Shown piece by piece: positions 6,111 to 13,319 of a stretch of 15,777 nucleotides of DNA. The DNA is from an uncultured Lacticaseibacillus sp. (lineage in GTDB: Bacteria; Bacillota; Bacilli; Lactobacillales; Lactobacillaceae): assembly GCA_934293835.1 (NCBI GenBank), contig CAKQZO010000024.1, forward strand, positions 1-15,777. The letters run 5' to 3'. Numbering within the stretch: position 1 is the stretch's first letter; each line of letters opens with the position of its first letter. The notes under the pieces were generated by a model that saw only the letters and a program-made list of their open reading frames with translations, made no database searches and was not told the DNA's origin. The translations under genes and the position numbers were made by a program.

Positions 6111-7061
6111 ATGACATTCACAACCATTAATTGGAACACCATCGAAGACGAATTCGACGAATACGTCTGGGACAAGGCCACCGCCCAGTTCTGGCTGGAC
6201 ACCCGCGTGCCGGTCTCCCACGACCTGGCAACGTGGCGGACGCTTTCACCCACGGAAAAAGACGTTATCAACAAGGCCGTCGGCGGACTGGCCCTGCTGG
6301 ACACCCTGCAATCCGAAGAAGGGGTCAACGTCATGCGCGAAGACGCGCGCACGCGCAAGGAAGCCGCGGTGATCAACGACTTTCTGATGATGGAATCGAT
6401 CCACGCCAAGAGCTACGGCACCATCTTAATTTCACTGAACGACCAGAAGACGATCAACGCCACCTACGACTGGATGAACAACGACCCGCGCATGCAATAC
6501 AAGGCGCGCGTCATCAACGAGATCTACCAAACCGGCAACAATATTGAGAAAAAGGTCGCCAGCGTTTTCCTAGAAGGCATCTTGTATTACACCAACTTCT
6601 TCACGCCGCTGTGGTACCGCGGCAACAACAAACTCGCCAACCTCTCGGAAATCATCAAGCTGGTCATCAGAGACGAGTCCGTCCACGGCACCTACCTCGG
6701 CTACAAGTTCCAGCTCGGCTTCAACGAGTTGCCAGACGCCCAACAAAAAACGTTCAAGGCATGGATGGACACCCTGCTCGATGACTTGCTGGCCAACGAA
6801 TTCGCCTTCAGCGACGCGCTGTACGCTCCAATTGGCTTGGCGGATGCGGTCAAGCAATTCGTCCGTTACAACGCCAACAAATCGTTGCAAAACATGGGCT
6901 TCCCCGCGCGCTTCGACCACGCTGCGATCGAAGACATCGACCCCATCGTGATGAACGGTATCTCCACAGAAACCGCCAACCACGACTTCTTCTCCCAAGT
7001 CGGCGCTGGCTACCTCATGGGCACTGCAGAATCCATGCAGGAAAGCGACTATGACTTCTGA
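6111..7061 (+). CDS. nrdF: Ribonucleoside-diphosphate reductase class Ib, small (beta) subunit NrdF
   Basis: Radical-generating subunit: a dimetal (Mn or Fe) site oxidises a tyrosine and the radical is passed to NrdE. All six ligands and the radical tyrosine are visible, counting from ATG 6111: Asp64 (ALLDTLQ), Glu95 and His98 (MMESIHAKSY), Tyr102, Glu155 (FLEGILYY), Glu189 and His192 (RDESVHGTY). The C-terminal docking tail is ESMQESDYDF. The 316-residue length is normal. ATG 6111 is chosen because AAGGAAG precedes it at six bases; an in-frame ATG at 6084 has no Shine-Dalgarno. It is the last gene of the nrd operon, followed by a short repeat remnant and a strong terminator. As the only intact NrdF here, it presumably supplies catalysis while nrdF' does something else. 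Confidence 0.97.
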   Translation: MTFTTINWNTIEDEFDEYVWDKATAQFWLDTRVPVSHDLATWRTLSPTEKDVINKAVGGLALLDTLQSEEGVNVMREDARTRKEAAVINDFLMMESIHAKSYGTILISLNDQKTINATYDWMNNDPRMQYKARVINEIYQTGNNIEKKVASVFLEGILYYTNFFTPLWYRGNNKLANLSEIIKLVIRDESVHGTYLGYKFQLGFNELPDAQQKTFKAWMDTLLDDLLANEFAFSDALYAPIGLADAVKQFVRYNANKSLQNMGFPARFDHAAIEDIDPIVMNGISTETANHDFFSQVGAGYLMGTAESMQESDYDF

Positions 7062-7064
7062 ACA

Positions 7065-7079
7065 AGAGCGAGTTTAAGA
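7065..7079 (+). repeat. Remnant of hairpin-repeat start after nrdF
   Basis: The bases after the nrdF stop read AACAAGAGCGAG then TTTAAG, the same first bases that follow the nrdF' stop, starting three bases after the stop codon. Nothing else of the unit remains. It may also simply be 3' flank shared by duplication of nrdF. Confidence 0.4.
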
Positions 7080-7113
7080 CCAGGTCAAGACGCAAAACAT
7101 TCCCTATCTAACA

Positions 7114-7172
7114 CAAGCGCCACCGTATCACGATTCATCCCCTGAATCGCGGTGCGATGGCGCTTGTTTTTT
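7114..7172 (+). terminator. Rho-independent terminator of the nrd operon
   Basis: Outer arms CAAGCGCCA (7114-7122) and TGGCGCTTG (7158-7166) and inner arms CGATTCA (7131-7137) and TGAATCG (7143-7149) form a long hairpin followed by six T on the plus strand. Confidence 0.9.
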
Positions 7173-7242
7173 GCGTCTTGCTTGTACAGGCGCGATTTGA
7201 TTGCGATCTGGTCACGCTTTTGCCTAAGAAGTATTTCCCGGG

Positions 7243-8661
7243 TTACGCTTTGATCGAACCCGTCTCGCGCAGTTTATTGGTCAACCCAAGCGCCGGCACC
7301 ATCAAGATCACGGTGAAGATCACCGCCCACAAGAAGCCTTGCTGATAGCTGTGTGCCACTGTCGCCAACGTATGCGCGTGATGACTCTGGAAATTGACGA
7401 CAATCGTCGCCAGCATGGCGGAGCCGAATGCCCCGCCAACGTTTTGCATCGTACGCGTCGCAATGGAGACCTGGCCGGAGAATTGCTGGTCGGCGCCGAC
7501 GAACGCATCGGTCATCAACGGACTCAAGATGGCCCCTGCGCCGATTCCCCGCACAAACAACACGCCCATCAGCAACCAAAAATTCGTCGTCTCATCAAAA
7601 TAGATGAACGGTATCGAACCGACTAATGTGATAGCCAATCCACCAAGCGTGACCAAGCGCGCGCCGATGCTATCGATCAGCCGACCGACGACTGGCCGCG
7701 CCACCAACATCCCGATGCCTTGAGGTAACAAGGATAACCCCGCGATCGCCACAGATTCGCCGCGCAAGTTCTGAAAAAACAGCGGCAGCAACAACATCGG
7801 GCCGTTGGTGGCCACGCCGGCAAAGAACAAACCGATCATTGAAGCCGAGAAGTTCCGCTGCTTAAACAGACGCAACGGCACGACGGCCTGATCCTTTTTC
7901 ACAGCTGCCCATAAGCCGAACGCGGATAGGAGTGCAAGTCCGATCAGGACATAGGCAACCGTTGTGCGATTCGTGAAGTTAGCTTTTTGGCTCGCCTGCA
8001 CCACGCCGTAGATCACGCTCGCGGACCCGGCCGCTAACAACCCGACCCCCGGCCAATCGAAGCGGGCATGAGGTTGCGCTGGCGCTGTTCGTGTCAGTTT
8101 CAACCAGATCAGCAGACTGGCGATGATCGTCACCGGCACGTTGATGAAAAAGATCCAGCGCCAGGACAAGCTTTGGACGATCACCCCACCGATCACCGGC
8201 CCGACAATGGGACCCAGCATGATCGGCAATCCGACCACTGCCATCATGCGCCCCATCGCCCCGGCCCCTGCGACCTCTACCAGCAAGGTTGTCAATAACG
8301 GCGTGATCAGCCCCGCCGTGAAGCCTTGGACAAAGCGTAGGGCGATCAACATATTGATCCCGTTGGCAAACGCCGCGGCCAAAGAGGTCAGGCCAAACAG
8401 CATCTCGGCGAGCAATAACACAGCCTTGCCACCGAATTTCTGATTCAGCCAGCCGGTGAACGGCACGGCGACCACCATCGCCAGCAAATAGCCGGTCACC
8501 ACCCACTGAACAGTATTCAAGCCCGTATTGAAGGCCTTAGATAAGTGATTCAAGGCGATGTTGACCATCGTCGAATCCAGCATCGGCGCGATTGCCCCAA
8601 GCACAATGATCCAGGCTTGGTTGAGTACGGATTTGGGTAAGGCATCGGAATTTTTTGCCAT
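7243..8661 (-). CDS. MFS multidrug exporter, DHA2 (14-TM, EmrB/QacA) family
   Basis: 472-residue, strongly hydrophobic protein expected to form about 14 membrane helices and to export drugs or other toxic compounds by proton antiport. The first helix carries the DHA2 motif LDSTMVNIALNHL, the loop after helix 2 reads GWLNQKFGGK, and the antiporter motif C is present as GLPIMLGPIVGPVIGG, followed by WRWIFFINVP, a hallmark of the family. ATG 8661 follows AAAGGTGG. It is transcribed divergently from a TetR regulator, and the -10 region overlaps one of two palindromes between them, the usual arrangement for inducible efflux. The substrate is unknown. No clear terminator is seen on its own strand before the nrd terminator. 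Confidence 0.93.
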   Translation of the reverse strand: MAKNSDALPKSVLNQAWIIVLGAIAPMLDSTMVNIALNHLSKAFNTGLNTVQWVVTGYLLAMVVAVPFTGWLNQKFGGKAVLLLAEMLFGLTSLAAAFANGINMLIALRFVQGFTAGLITPLLTTLLVEVAGAGAMGRMMAVVGLPIMLGPIVGPVIGGVIVQSLSWRWIFFINVPVTIIASLLIWLKLTRTAPAQPHARFDWPGVGLLAAGSASVIYGVVQASQKANFTNRTTVAYVLIGLALLSAFGLWAAVKKDQAVVPLRLFKQRNFSASMIGLFFAGVATNGPMLLLPLFFQNLRGESVAIAGLSLLPQGIGMLVARPVVGRLIDSIGARLVTLGGLAITLVGSIPFIYFDETTNFWLLMGVLFVRGIGAGAILSPLMTDAFVGADQQFSGQVSIATRTMQNVGGAFGSAMLATIVVNFQSHHAHTLATVAHSYQQGFLWAVIFTVILMVPALGLTNKLRETGSIKA

Positions 8662-8685
8662 GAGAAAACCACCTTTGATTTAAAT

Positions 8686-8729
8686 TTAAGATACTTCGGT
8701 TTCTTAATTAAGATACTCGAGTACCTTAA
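8686..8729. promoter_or_regulatory. Tandem TetR-type operators in the divergent promoter region
   Basis: Two 22-bp palindromes lie end to end: 8686-8707 (TTAAGATACTT then CGGTTTCTTAA, 8 of 11 positions paired) and 8708-8729 (TTAAGATACTC then GAGTACCTTAA, 10 of 11 paired). Both share the half-site TTAAGATACT, and centres are 22 bp apart, two helical turns. The second covers the predicted exporter -10. They are the likely binding sites of the adjacent TetR protein. Confidence 0.75.
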
Positions 8730-8751
8730 ATATTTTTGGCGGTCCTGTCAA
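8723..8751 (-). promoter_or_regulatory. Likely promoter of the MFS exporter
   Basis: On the minus strand a perfect TTGACA (8751-8746) is followed after 17 bp by TAAGGT (8728-8723), a weak -10 lying inside the second palindrome. No equally clear promoter for the regulator gene is visible on the plus strand. Confidence 0.5.
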
Positions 8752-8800
8752 CGCAATGTGGTAAAGTTAGCGTAGAAAGTTTCAAGAAAGGACAATTCTC

Positions 8801-9391
8801 ATGTCTCAGACTCGCCGCCGCGGCAAAGAACTCGAAGCCGATATTCTCCAAGCCACCTTTGAATTGATCAAGACCTGCCCGTATGACGAGCTCACGATGG
8901 AAAAAATCGCCGAGCAGGCCCACACGTCTAAAACCGTCTTGTATCGTCGCTGGAAAACAAAATCCGATGTGGTCATGGCGGCCTTGCGCGCGCAAATTGA
9001 GGCCGGCGACTTCACCTTGACCCCGCCAGATACCGGGAGCCTGCGCGGGGATCTGATCAGCTTGTTCGAACTGCTCATGGACCGTCTAGAACAGTTTCAC
9101 TACCAAAACATGTCCGGATTGATTATGGAGCACGCCGGCAGCATCTCCATGGCCGATTACTTTCAGAAATTCGCACATCAGAACTATCTCACCTTAATCG
9201 TCAAAGGCTTCTTCGCCCACGCGCAGGCACGTGGCGAACGCAATGCGAGCCTGATTCCCGATTATGTATACGACCTACCAATTTTACTTGCCCTTGATCT
9301 CATCTTCGGCACTGAGCCGGTGACACGCGCCGCCTTCCGTCAGCTCACCGACAGGGTGTTAATGCCGGTTTATGCGCAATATCTCAACTAA
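8801..9391 (+). CDS. TetR/AcrR family transcriptional regulator
   Basis: 196-residue repressor-like protein. The N-terminal DNA-binding domain (about residues 8-58) has the classic helix-turn-helix LTMEKIAEQAHTSKTVLYRR followed by W and K residues at the start of helix 4; the C-terminal part is an all-helical ligand-binding domain that cannot be assigned a ligand. ATG 8801 is preceded by AAAGGA. Its divergence from an efflux gene with palindromes between them suggests it represses the exporter, and probably itself, until an inducer binds. Confidence 0.92.
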   Translation: MSQTRRRGKELEADILQATFELIKTCPYDELTMEKIAEQAHTSKTVLYRRWKTKSDVVMAALRAQIEAGDFTLTPPDTGSLRGDLISLFELLMDRLEQFHYQNMSGLIMEHAGSISMADYFQKFAHQNYLTLIVKGFFAHAQARGERNASLIPDYVYDLPILLALDLIFGTEPVTRAAFRQLTDRVLMPVYAQYLN

Positions 9392-9431
9392 AACGACCCG
9401 CTCAGGCCTCACGCGCTGAGCGGGTCGTTTT
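9390..9431. terminator. Bidirectional terminator between tetR and the lipoprotein gene
   Basis: Arms AAAACGACCCGCTCA (9390-9404) and TGAGCGGGTCGTTTT (9417-9431) pair perfectly over 15 bp with a 12-nt loop and T/A runs on both sides, serving the two converging units. The left arm includes the tetR stop codon. Confidence 0.88.
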
Positions 9432-9510
9432 GGCGGATGACAAAAAGGCGGTACCCTCGATTGAAGGGATCGCCTATGCAGGCTTGCATTTAAAATCCTC
9501 CCAAACACAA

Positions 9511-10488
9511 TCAGTGATTACGGCTGACCAGTGGCTCGCCGTTGTGGTACGCGTCATAGACCAGGTGATCGCTGTCGTTGGCGTAAAAGACGACTTCTGG
9601 CACCGCTTGCCCATTCGCGCGAATTAAGATGACCGTTTTCCCGTTGCTCATCTTGGTGAACGACCAGGTCGCGTCGATGGCATCCCCCAACATTTTCTTT
9701 GTCACAACCAAATTACACGTGCGCTCATAAGAATAAAAAGTCGCCTCATCCAACCCGTATAAGCTTTCACCTGGAGAAGTTGAGCCAACCGCCGCGTTAT
9801 AGACGGACACCTTCGAATCGAGGCGTTGCTGGTAAGCGATGGCTTCGGTTTTAGTCCAGCGTTCGCCTGAGCGGCTGAATGGCGCGATTTGCTTACCATC
9901 ACCTGTCTTCACCTCTTGCAAGATGCGACTGAACCCCGCCGCAAGGTCCGTGTTCTCCGTCTCATAGAACCACAGCTGATCCCCGTTCGTCGTATTCGAT
10001 CGCAAAACAACCGGCGTGTCGTCTTGGGTATCTAAAGCGAATAAGTAAAGCGTTGGCGTCGCAGTATCGGCTTGCCCGCCGACCGCCGCGGCATAAACCA
10101 CAAACCGACCCGATTCCCCATCTTCATACCAGGTCAATTGATCTTCAAGATCGTACACGAAAGCCGTCTGCGACATGCCTCGTAAGACGTCTGGGTACGA
10201 ATAACCCAAATAATCAACGGAATCTCCTGAATATGTCCCTCGGTACGTTTGGCCCATCTGTGCTTGCCAATCGGCCATGAACGCCGCCAACTCACGAGCT
10301 TGCGTCTTAGACCAAGCCTCGTTTTCGCCTGAGGATGACGATTCTTCTGCTGGCTCGCTCTTGATTGAGCCGATCAATGACGAATGCGTCACTTCGGCGC
10401 TCGACGACTCATTCGGCCCAGAAACCTTGTGGCAACCGCCTAATACTCCTGCAACCAGTACCGTGACCAACCCTACTCCAAGCCTCAT
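9511..10488 (-). CDS. DUF4767-type secreted lipoprotein
   Basis: 325-residue protein with a lipoprotein signal peptide: MRLG, a hydrophobic stretch and the lipobox VLGGC with Cys19 as the probable lipidation site. A Ser/Glu-rich low-complexity linker follows (about residues 24-56). The next segment, WSKTQARELAAFMADWQAQM then GQTY, is typical of DUF4767 proteins of lactobacilli. A second WTKTEAIAYQQRL-type segment lies near residue 210, suggesting either an internal duplication or the rest of the fold. Function unknown; it should be anchored on the outer face of the membrane. GAGGTGAGCG precedes the ATG, and only 28 bp separate it from the membrane-protein gene, so it is the third gene of the padR operon. 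The domain name is recalled from sequence style, not searched. Confidence 0.82.
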   Translation of the reverse strand: MRLGVGLVTVLVAGVLGGCHKVSGPNESSSAEVTHSSLIGSIKSEPAEESSSSGENEAWSKTQARELAAFMADWQAQMGQTYRGTYSGDSVDYLGYSYPDVLRGMSQTAFVYDLEDQLTWYEDGESGRFVVYAAAVGGQADTATPTLYLFALDTQDDTPVVLRSNTTNGDQLWFYETENTDLAAGFSRILQEVKTGDGKQIAPFSRSGERWTKTEAIAYQQRLDSKVSVYNAAVGSTSPGESLYGLDEATFYSYERTCNLVVTKKMLGDAIDATWSFTKMSNGKTVILIRANGQAVPEVVFYANDSDHLVYDAYHNGEPLVSRNH

Positions 10489-10516
10489 CGCTCACCTCAA
10501 CGCCTTCAAATCTCGC

Positions 10517-11323
10517 CTAGCGCATCTGCGTCACCACGTGCAAATGGCTCACTTGATACAGTTCAACCCCCAGGCCACAACCGAACAACGCAAGCGCAAC
10601 CCCGATGCTGGCCCACAACGTCAGGCCTAAGCCGAACGCGATCAGCGCCAGTGCCCCACCGACCAACCAGGCGAACATCCATGGCAACGCCAGCCGCCGA
10701 AACTTGATGGCCAGCCCTCCGTTGACTACGACAAACACGCCGACCAGCCCCCATGCAACCCAGCGCGCCACGCCAGCCGTGATCGAGATCTCAGGCAGCC
10801 AAAATATGCCGGCATACGCCCCAATCACGATGACCAGCCCAAGGGCGATACGCCAAAGCGTTTTGCGCTGCAAGTGATTAAAATCTAGGCCCCGAAAGAG
10901 CGGGGCGACCAGAAGAAACAAGAACAAGAGAATAAACCAGCTCAACGCTTCCATTAGGTCGAACACCTCGCCCATTCCGAGAGTCCAAACCAGCCCGCCA
11001 AGCGCCACCAAGCCCATACCGTTGACCCCAGGCCACAACCGCATCAACCATTGCGTCGCGGTCGCCGCTGGCAACTCACGCACGATTTCATCCGCCGCAG
11101 TTTGAGGATCCGTACCGAAGTAATCCTTGGCCGCAATGCCTTCTTTTTGCGCCGTCACCAAATCGATGACGATGTCTTTGATGACGTCTTCGATCGCCGT
11201 ATTGTCCTTATGCAAGTGTGCCCGAATATAGGTGATCAGCGTCTGCGCATACACCCGATTAAGGCCGTGCAGGGCCACAACCCGCGCATCATTGGCCTTA
11301 ACCGGATCCAACTTTTTATCCAT
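10517..11323 (-). CDS. HAAS-type (DUF1700/DUF1129-like) membrane protein partnered with PadR
   Basis: 268 residues. The N-terminal roughly 85 residues are soluble and helical (YAQTLITYIRAHLHKDNTAI, then VIKDIVIDLVTAQKEGI), resembling the HAAS domain that accompanies PadR regulators. The rest contains about six to seven hydrophobic segments. The start is four bases after the padR stop and uses a Shine-Dalgarno inside the end of padR, showing an operon. Proteins of this kind often act with PadR in envelope-stress or export responses; the precise role is unknown. Confidence 0.75.
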   Translation of the reverse strand: MDKKLDPVKANDARVVALHGLNRVYAQTLITYIRAHLHKDNTAIEDVIKDIVIDLVTAQKEGIAAKDYFGTDPQTAADEIVRELPAATATQWLMRLWPGVNGMGLVALGGLVWTLGMGEVFDLMEALSWFILLFLFLLVAPLFRGLDFNHLQRKTLWRIALGLVIVIGAYAGIFWLPEISITAGVARWVAWGLVGVFVVVNGGLAIKFRRLALPWMFAWLVGGALALIAFGLGLTLWASIGVALALFGCGLGVELYQVSHLHVVTQMR

Positions 11324-11327
11324 CTCG

Positions 11328-11660
11328 CTACCCCTGCTCTTTTCGAATCAAGGCCGTCATTGCCTCAACCAACTGTCGCCATTCCGGTAAAAATGCGGTC
11401 ACCTGCGCGCGACCGGCGGTGGTCACCTGGTAGTACTTGCGATCCGGCCCCGTCGTTGAGGCGTGGCGCTCCGCGACAATCAAGCCGTTACGCTGCAACT
11501 TGAGCAGTAGGGGATACACGGTCCCTTCCGGAATCGCACCGAGCCCGGCTTCGGCCAGCTGTTGCATCAGTGCGTAGCCATAGGTTTCCCCTCGCGCAAT
11601 GATCATTAGAATGGCGTTTTCGAGAACGCCTTTGAGCAACTGCGAAGAAATTTTGGCCAT
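11328..11660 (-). CDS. PadR family transcriptional regulator
   Basis: 110-residue winged-helix repressor. Family motifs: LLKGVLENAILMIIARGETY at the N-terminus, GYALMQQL, IPEGTVYPLLLKLQRNGLI (recognition helix and start of the wing), then GPDRKYYQVTTAGRAQV and a short dimerisation helix. I choose ATG 11660 because AGGGGGAC lies just upstream and the protein then begins MAKISSQLLKG like its relatives; an upstream in-frame start would run through the operators. It is the first gene of a three-gene operon with two dyads over the promoter, so autoregulation is likely. Confidence 0.93.
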   Translation of the reverse strand: MAKISSQLLKGVLENAILMIIARGETYGYALMQQLAEAGLGAIPEGTVYPLLLKLQRNGLIVAERHASTTGPDRKYYQVTTAGRAQVTAFLPEWRQLVEAMTALIRKEQG

Positions 11661-11677
11661 GGTGTCCCCCTGTTTAC

Positions 11678-11733
11678 TACTTTGCAATACAAAGTATACG
11701 GCATCAGTTCTACTTTGTAAAGCAAAGTAGAAC
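11678..11733 (-). promoter_or_regulatory. padR operon promoter with two PadR-type operators
   Basis: On the minus strand TTTACA (11721-11716), a 17-bp spacer and TATACT (11698-11693) form a strong promoter. Two dyads with the core ACTTTG-N5-CAAAGT overlap it: TACTTTG-caata-CAAAGTA (11678-11696) over the -10 and GTTCTACTTTG-taaag-CAAAGTAGAAC (11707-11733) over the -35. The second is perfect over 11-bp arms. Their centres are 33 bp apart, three helical turns. From 11734 to 11942 I see no gene or clear terminator, only AT- and GC-mixed sequence with a weak GCGGC/GCCGC stem. Confidence 0.8.
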
Positions 11734-11942
11734 ACGTGATATCAAAAAAGACGTCACCCTCAACTTGTCAACTACGGAGAAACTCTTGCAGCACTGGTAT
11801 CACCAGCAATCGGCTTTTGCCGCGGCAATAAACCTCACTAAAGCCTATGTCGTGGAATAGGGCCTCACCGCATTGGTTTTTTGTAGCGGCCACTCAAAAA
11901 CGCCGCACCCCTTTCACCAGGTACAGCGTTCGCATCGCTACT

Positions 11943-12311
11943 TCACTTGATCTTCAACGGCTCCAGCTGCTTTTCAATGTCTGGCAGCGCGACATCTGCC
12001 GCGGCCAGTGTCGTTGCGGTGTACGCCCCTTCGACCAACGCGACATCGTAGAGGTGCACCGGCTTTTCGGCGAATTCCATCGCCATCTCCAGATTCATCT
12101 TGGCGCTACCGAGGTCATAGAACGCCAATAGCTCTGTCGCGCCGTTATTGGCGAACGCGGCCTGAATCTTCTCCATACTCGTTCCCACGCCGCCATCATC
12201 GGTTCCGCCGGCTTGCGTGATCGGCACGTCTTTGGCGATCTGCGCCAGCAAGCGCGACACCCCGTTGGCAATTTCCGGCACATGCGACACAATCACAATT
12301 CCGAGACTCAT
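11943..12311 (-). CDS. dhaM: DhaM, phosphotransfer (EIIA-like) subunit of PTS-dependent dihydroxyacetone kinase
   Basis: 122-residue single-domain DhaM, the form found in Firmicutes. It carries phosphate from HPr to the ADP bound on DhaL. The N-terminal strand and active-site loop IVIVSHVPEIANG puts the phosphorylated histidine at His10, and GGTDDGGVGTS follows near residue 35. ATG 12311 overlaps the dhaL stop (ATGA), with GGAGG seven bases upstream inside dhaL. It is the last gene of the dha operon; no strong terminator was found after it. Confidence 0.93.
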   Translation of the reverse strand: MSLGIVIVSHVPEIANGVSRLLAQIAKDVPITQAGGTDDGGVGTSMEKIQAAFANNGATELLAFYDLGSAKMNLEMAMEFAEKPVHLYDVALVEGAYTATTLAAADVALPDIEKQLEPLKIK

Positions 12312-12883
12312 AGGCCGGCCTCCAGCAACGCGGAGAAAAGGTACCCGCTGGACATCGCGCCGGGATCGATATGCCCGACGGAGCGTTCGCCGAGATACGA
12401 CGCCCGCCCTTTGTGTGCGACCAGGGGCGCGGTCGCCTGCACGGCATCATCGATCGCCTGCTGGTCGAGCTTGCCTGCATGGTAAGCGGCCACCAGTGGC
12501 GTCCAAGCATCCACCATCGTTTTATCGCCGACCGTCGCGCCGCCGCGCTTCAAGATTCCAGCCAGCGCCGCATCGAGCCACTCGTTCACATCCGTTGTGG
12601 TCTTGGCGGCCTTCGCCATTTCCAAAAAGGCCGTGCCATATAACGGCCCAGATGCACCGCCGACCTTAGAGATCAGCGCCATCGCCACGGCCTTCAACGT
12701 CGCCATCGAATCAGCCTCTGCCGGCAATTTTGCCAGCGCCTCTTCGATCGCTACCGCACCGCGCGCCATGTTCCCGCCGTGATCGGCATCCCCGATCGGC
12801 GTATCCAACTCACTGAGATAAGCCTGATTGTCCTGGACGCGAGTCGTCCAGCCAGTCAACCACTTAGTTAATGCTTCTTCCAT
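12308..12883 (-). CDS. dhaL: DhaL, ADP-binding subunit of dihydroxyacetone kinase
   Basis: About 191 residues. The Mg-ADP-binding motif LDTPIGDADHGGNMARG supplies the three aspartates that hold the metal ions; the helical barrel continues with KVGGASGPLYGTAF and GDKTMVDAWTPL, both typical of DhaL. ADP stays bound and is rephosphorylated by DhaM, and the phosphate goes to dihydroxyacetone on DhaK. The ATG at 12883 is eight bases from AAAGGA, while the in-frame ATG at 12889 is only two bases from it, so 12883 is preferred. The gap to dhaK is unusually long (over 430 bp) because of hairpin repeats. Confidence 0.94.
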   Translation of the reverse strand: MEEALTKWLTGWTTRVQDNQAYLSELDTPIGDADHGGNMARGAVAIEEALAKLPAEADSMATLKAVAMALISKVGGASGPLYGTAFLEMAKAAKTTTDVNEWLDAALAGILKRGGATVGDKTMVDAWTPLVAAYHAGKLDQQAIDDAVQATAPLVAHKGRASYLGERSVGHIDPGAMSSGYLFSALLEAGL

Positions 12884-12948
12884 AGTCATATTCCTTTCTA
12901 AATCACGCTGTCATCGTGGTGCTAATTCGCCGCTGGTAGGCCGTTAGG

Positions 12949-13313
12949 CGAAGCTGCGCGGGGCCAACGGGCTAGGCCTAACGGCACTAATGTCTGCGCG
13001 AACAAGTTCGCTCCGTCAATAGCACTCGTTACGCTACGCCCTAAATGCGGCCCCGCTTCGCTCTGGGATTTTTTCGTCGAGCTGCACAGGACAACGCGGT
13101 TGCGTCTAAGCCATCTCGGACGTCCACCGGCTTTGCCGGCTCCCGCCCAAGTTGTCTTAGACACACCGCTAAATTCGTCCTGCTTCGCTCTGGTTTATCG
13201 TCGAGCTGCGCTGAGCAATGCTGGGCTGTCTAAGCCGTGACCCCTCCGCGATGCTTCGCATCTCTGCGGTGTCCCGTCTTAGACTCCCAGCAAAAATCGC
13301 TCAGCTCCGCTCT
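12949..13313 (-). repeat. Hairpin-repeat cluster 4 (three units) between dhaK and dhaL
   Basis: Read on the minus strand, units start with AGAGCG at 13313, 13191 and 13064 (periods 122 and 127 bp); the first begins six bases after the dhaK stop. Outer arms: unit 1 GCTGAGC/GCTCAGC, unit 2 CAGGAC/GTCCTG, unit 3 GCGGGGCC/GGCCCCGC extended by GCGAAGC/GCTTCGC. Unit 1 matches the type at 2324, unit 2 the type at 5842, and unit 3 the type at 2201, including an inner hairpin GCGAAC-tt-GTTCGC where cluster 1 has GCGAAT-ct-ATTCGC. Orientation follows transcription. The frame across 12922-13164 is repeat-derived and is not called a gene; 12890-12948 holds the dhaL ribosome site only. Confidence 0.9.
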
Positions 13314-13319
13314 GGAGTT

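Noticed and set aside
11877..11945. Terminator after dhaM
   Set aside because: Only a five-base GCGGC/GCCGC stem with no T run after it on the minus strand.
12922..13164. 80-codon open frame on the minus strand between dhaL and dhaK
   Set aside because: It lies entirely within the hairpin repeats, and its residues recur in the nrdI tail, so it is a reading of repeat DNA rather than a gene.
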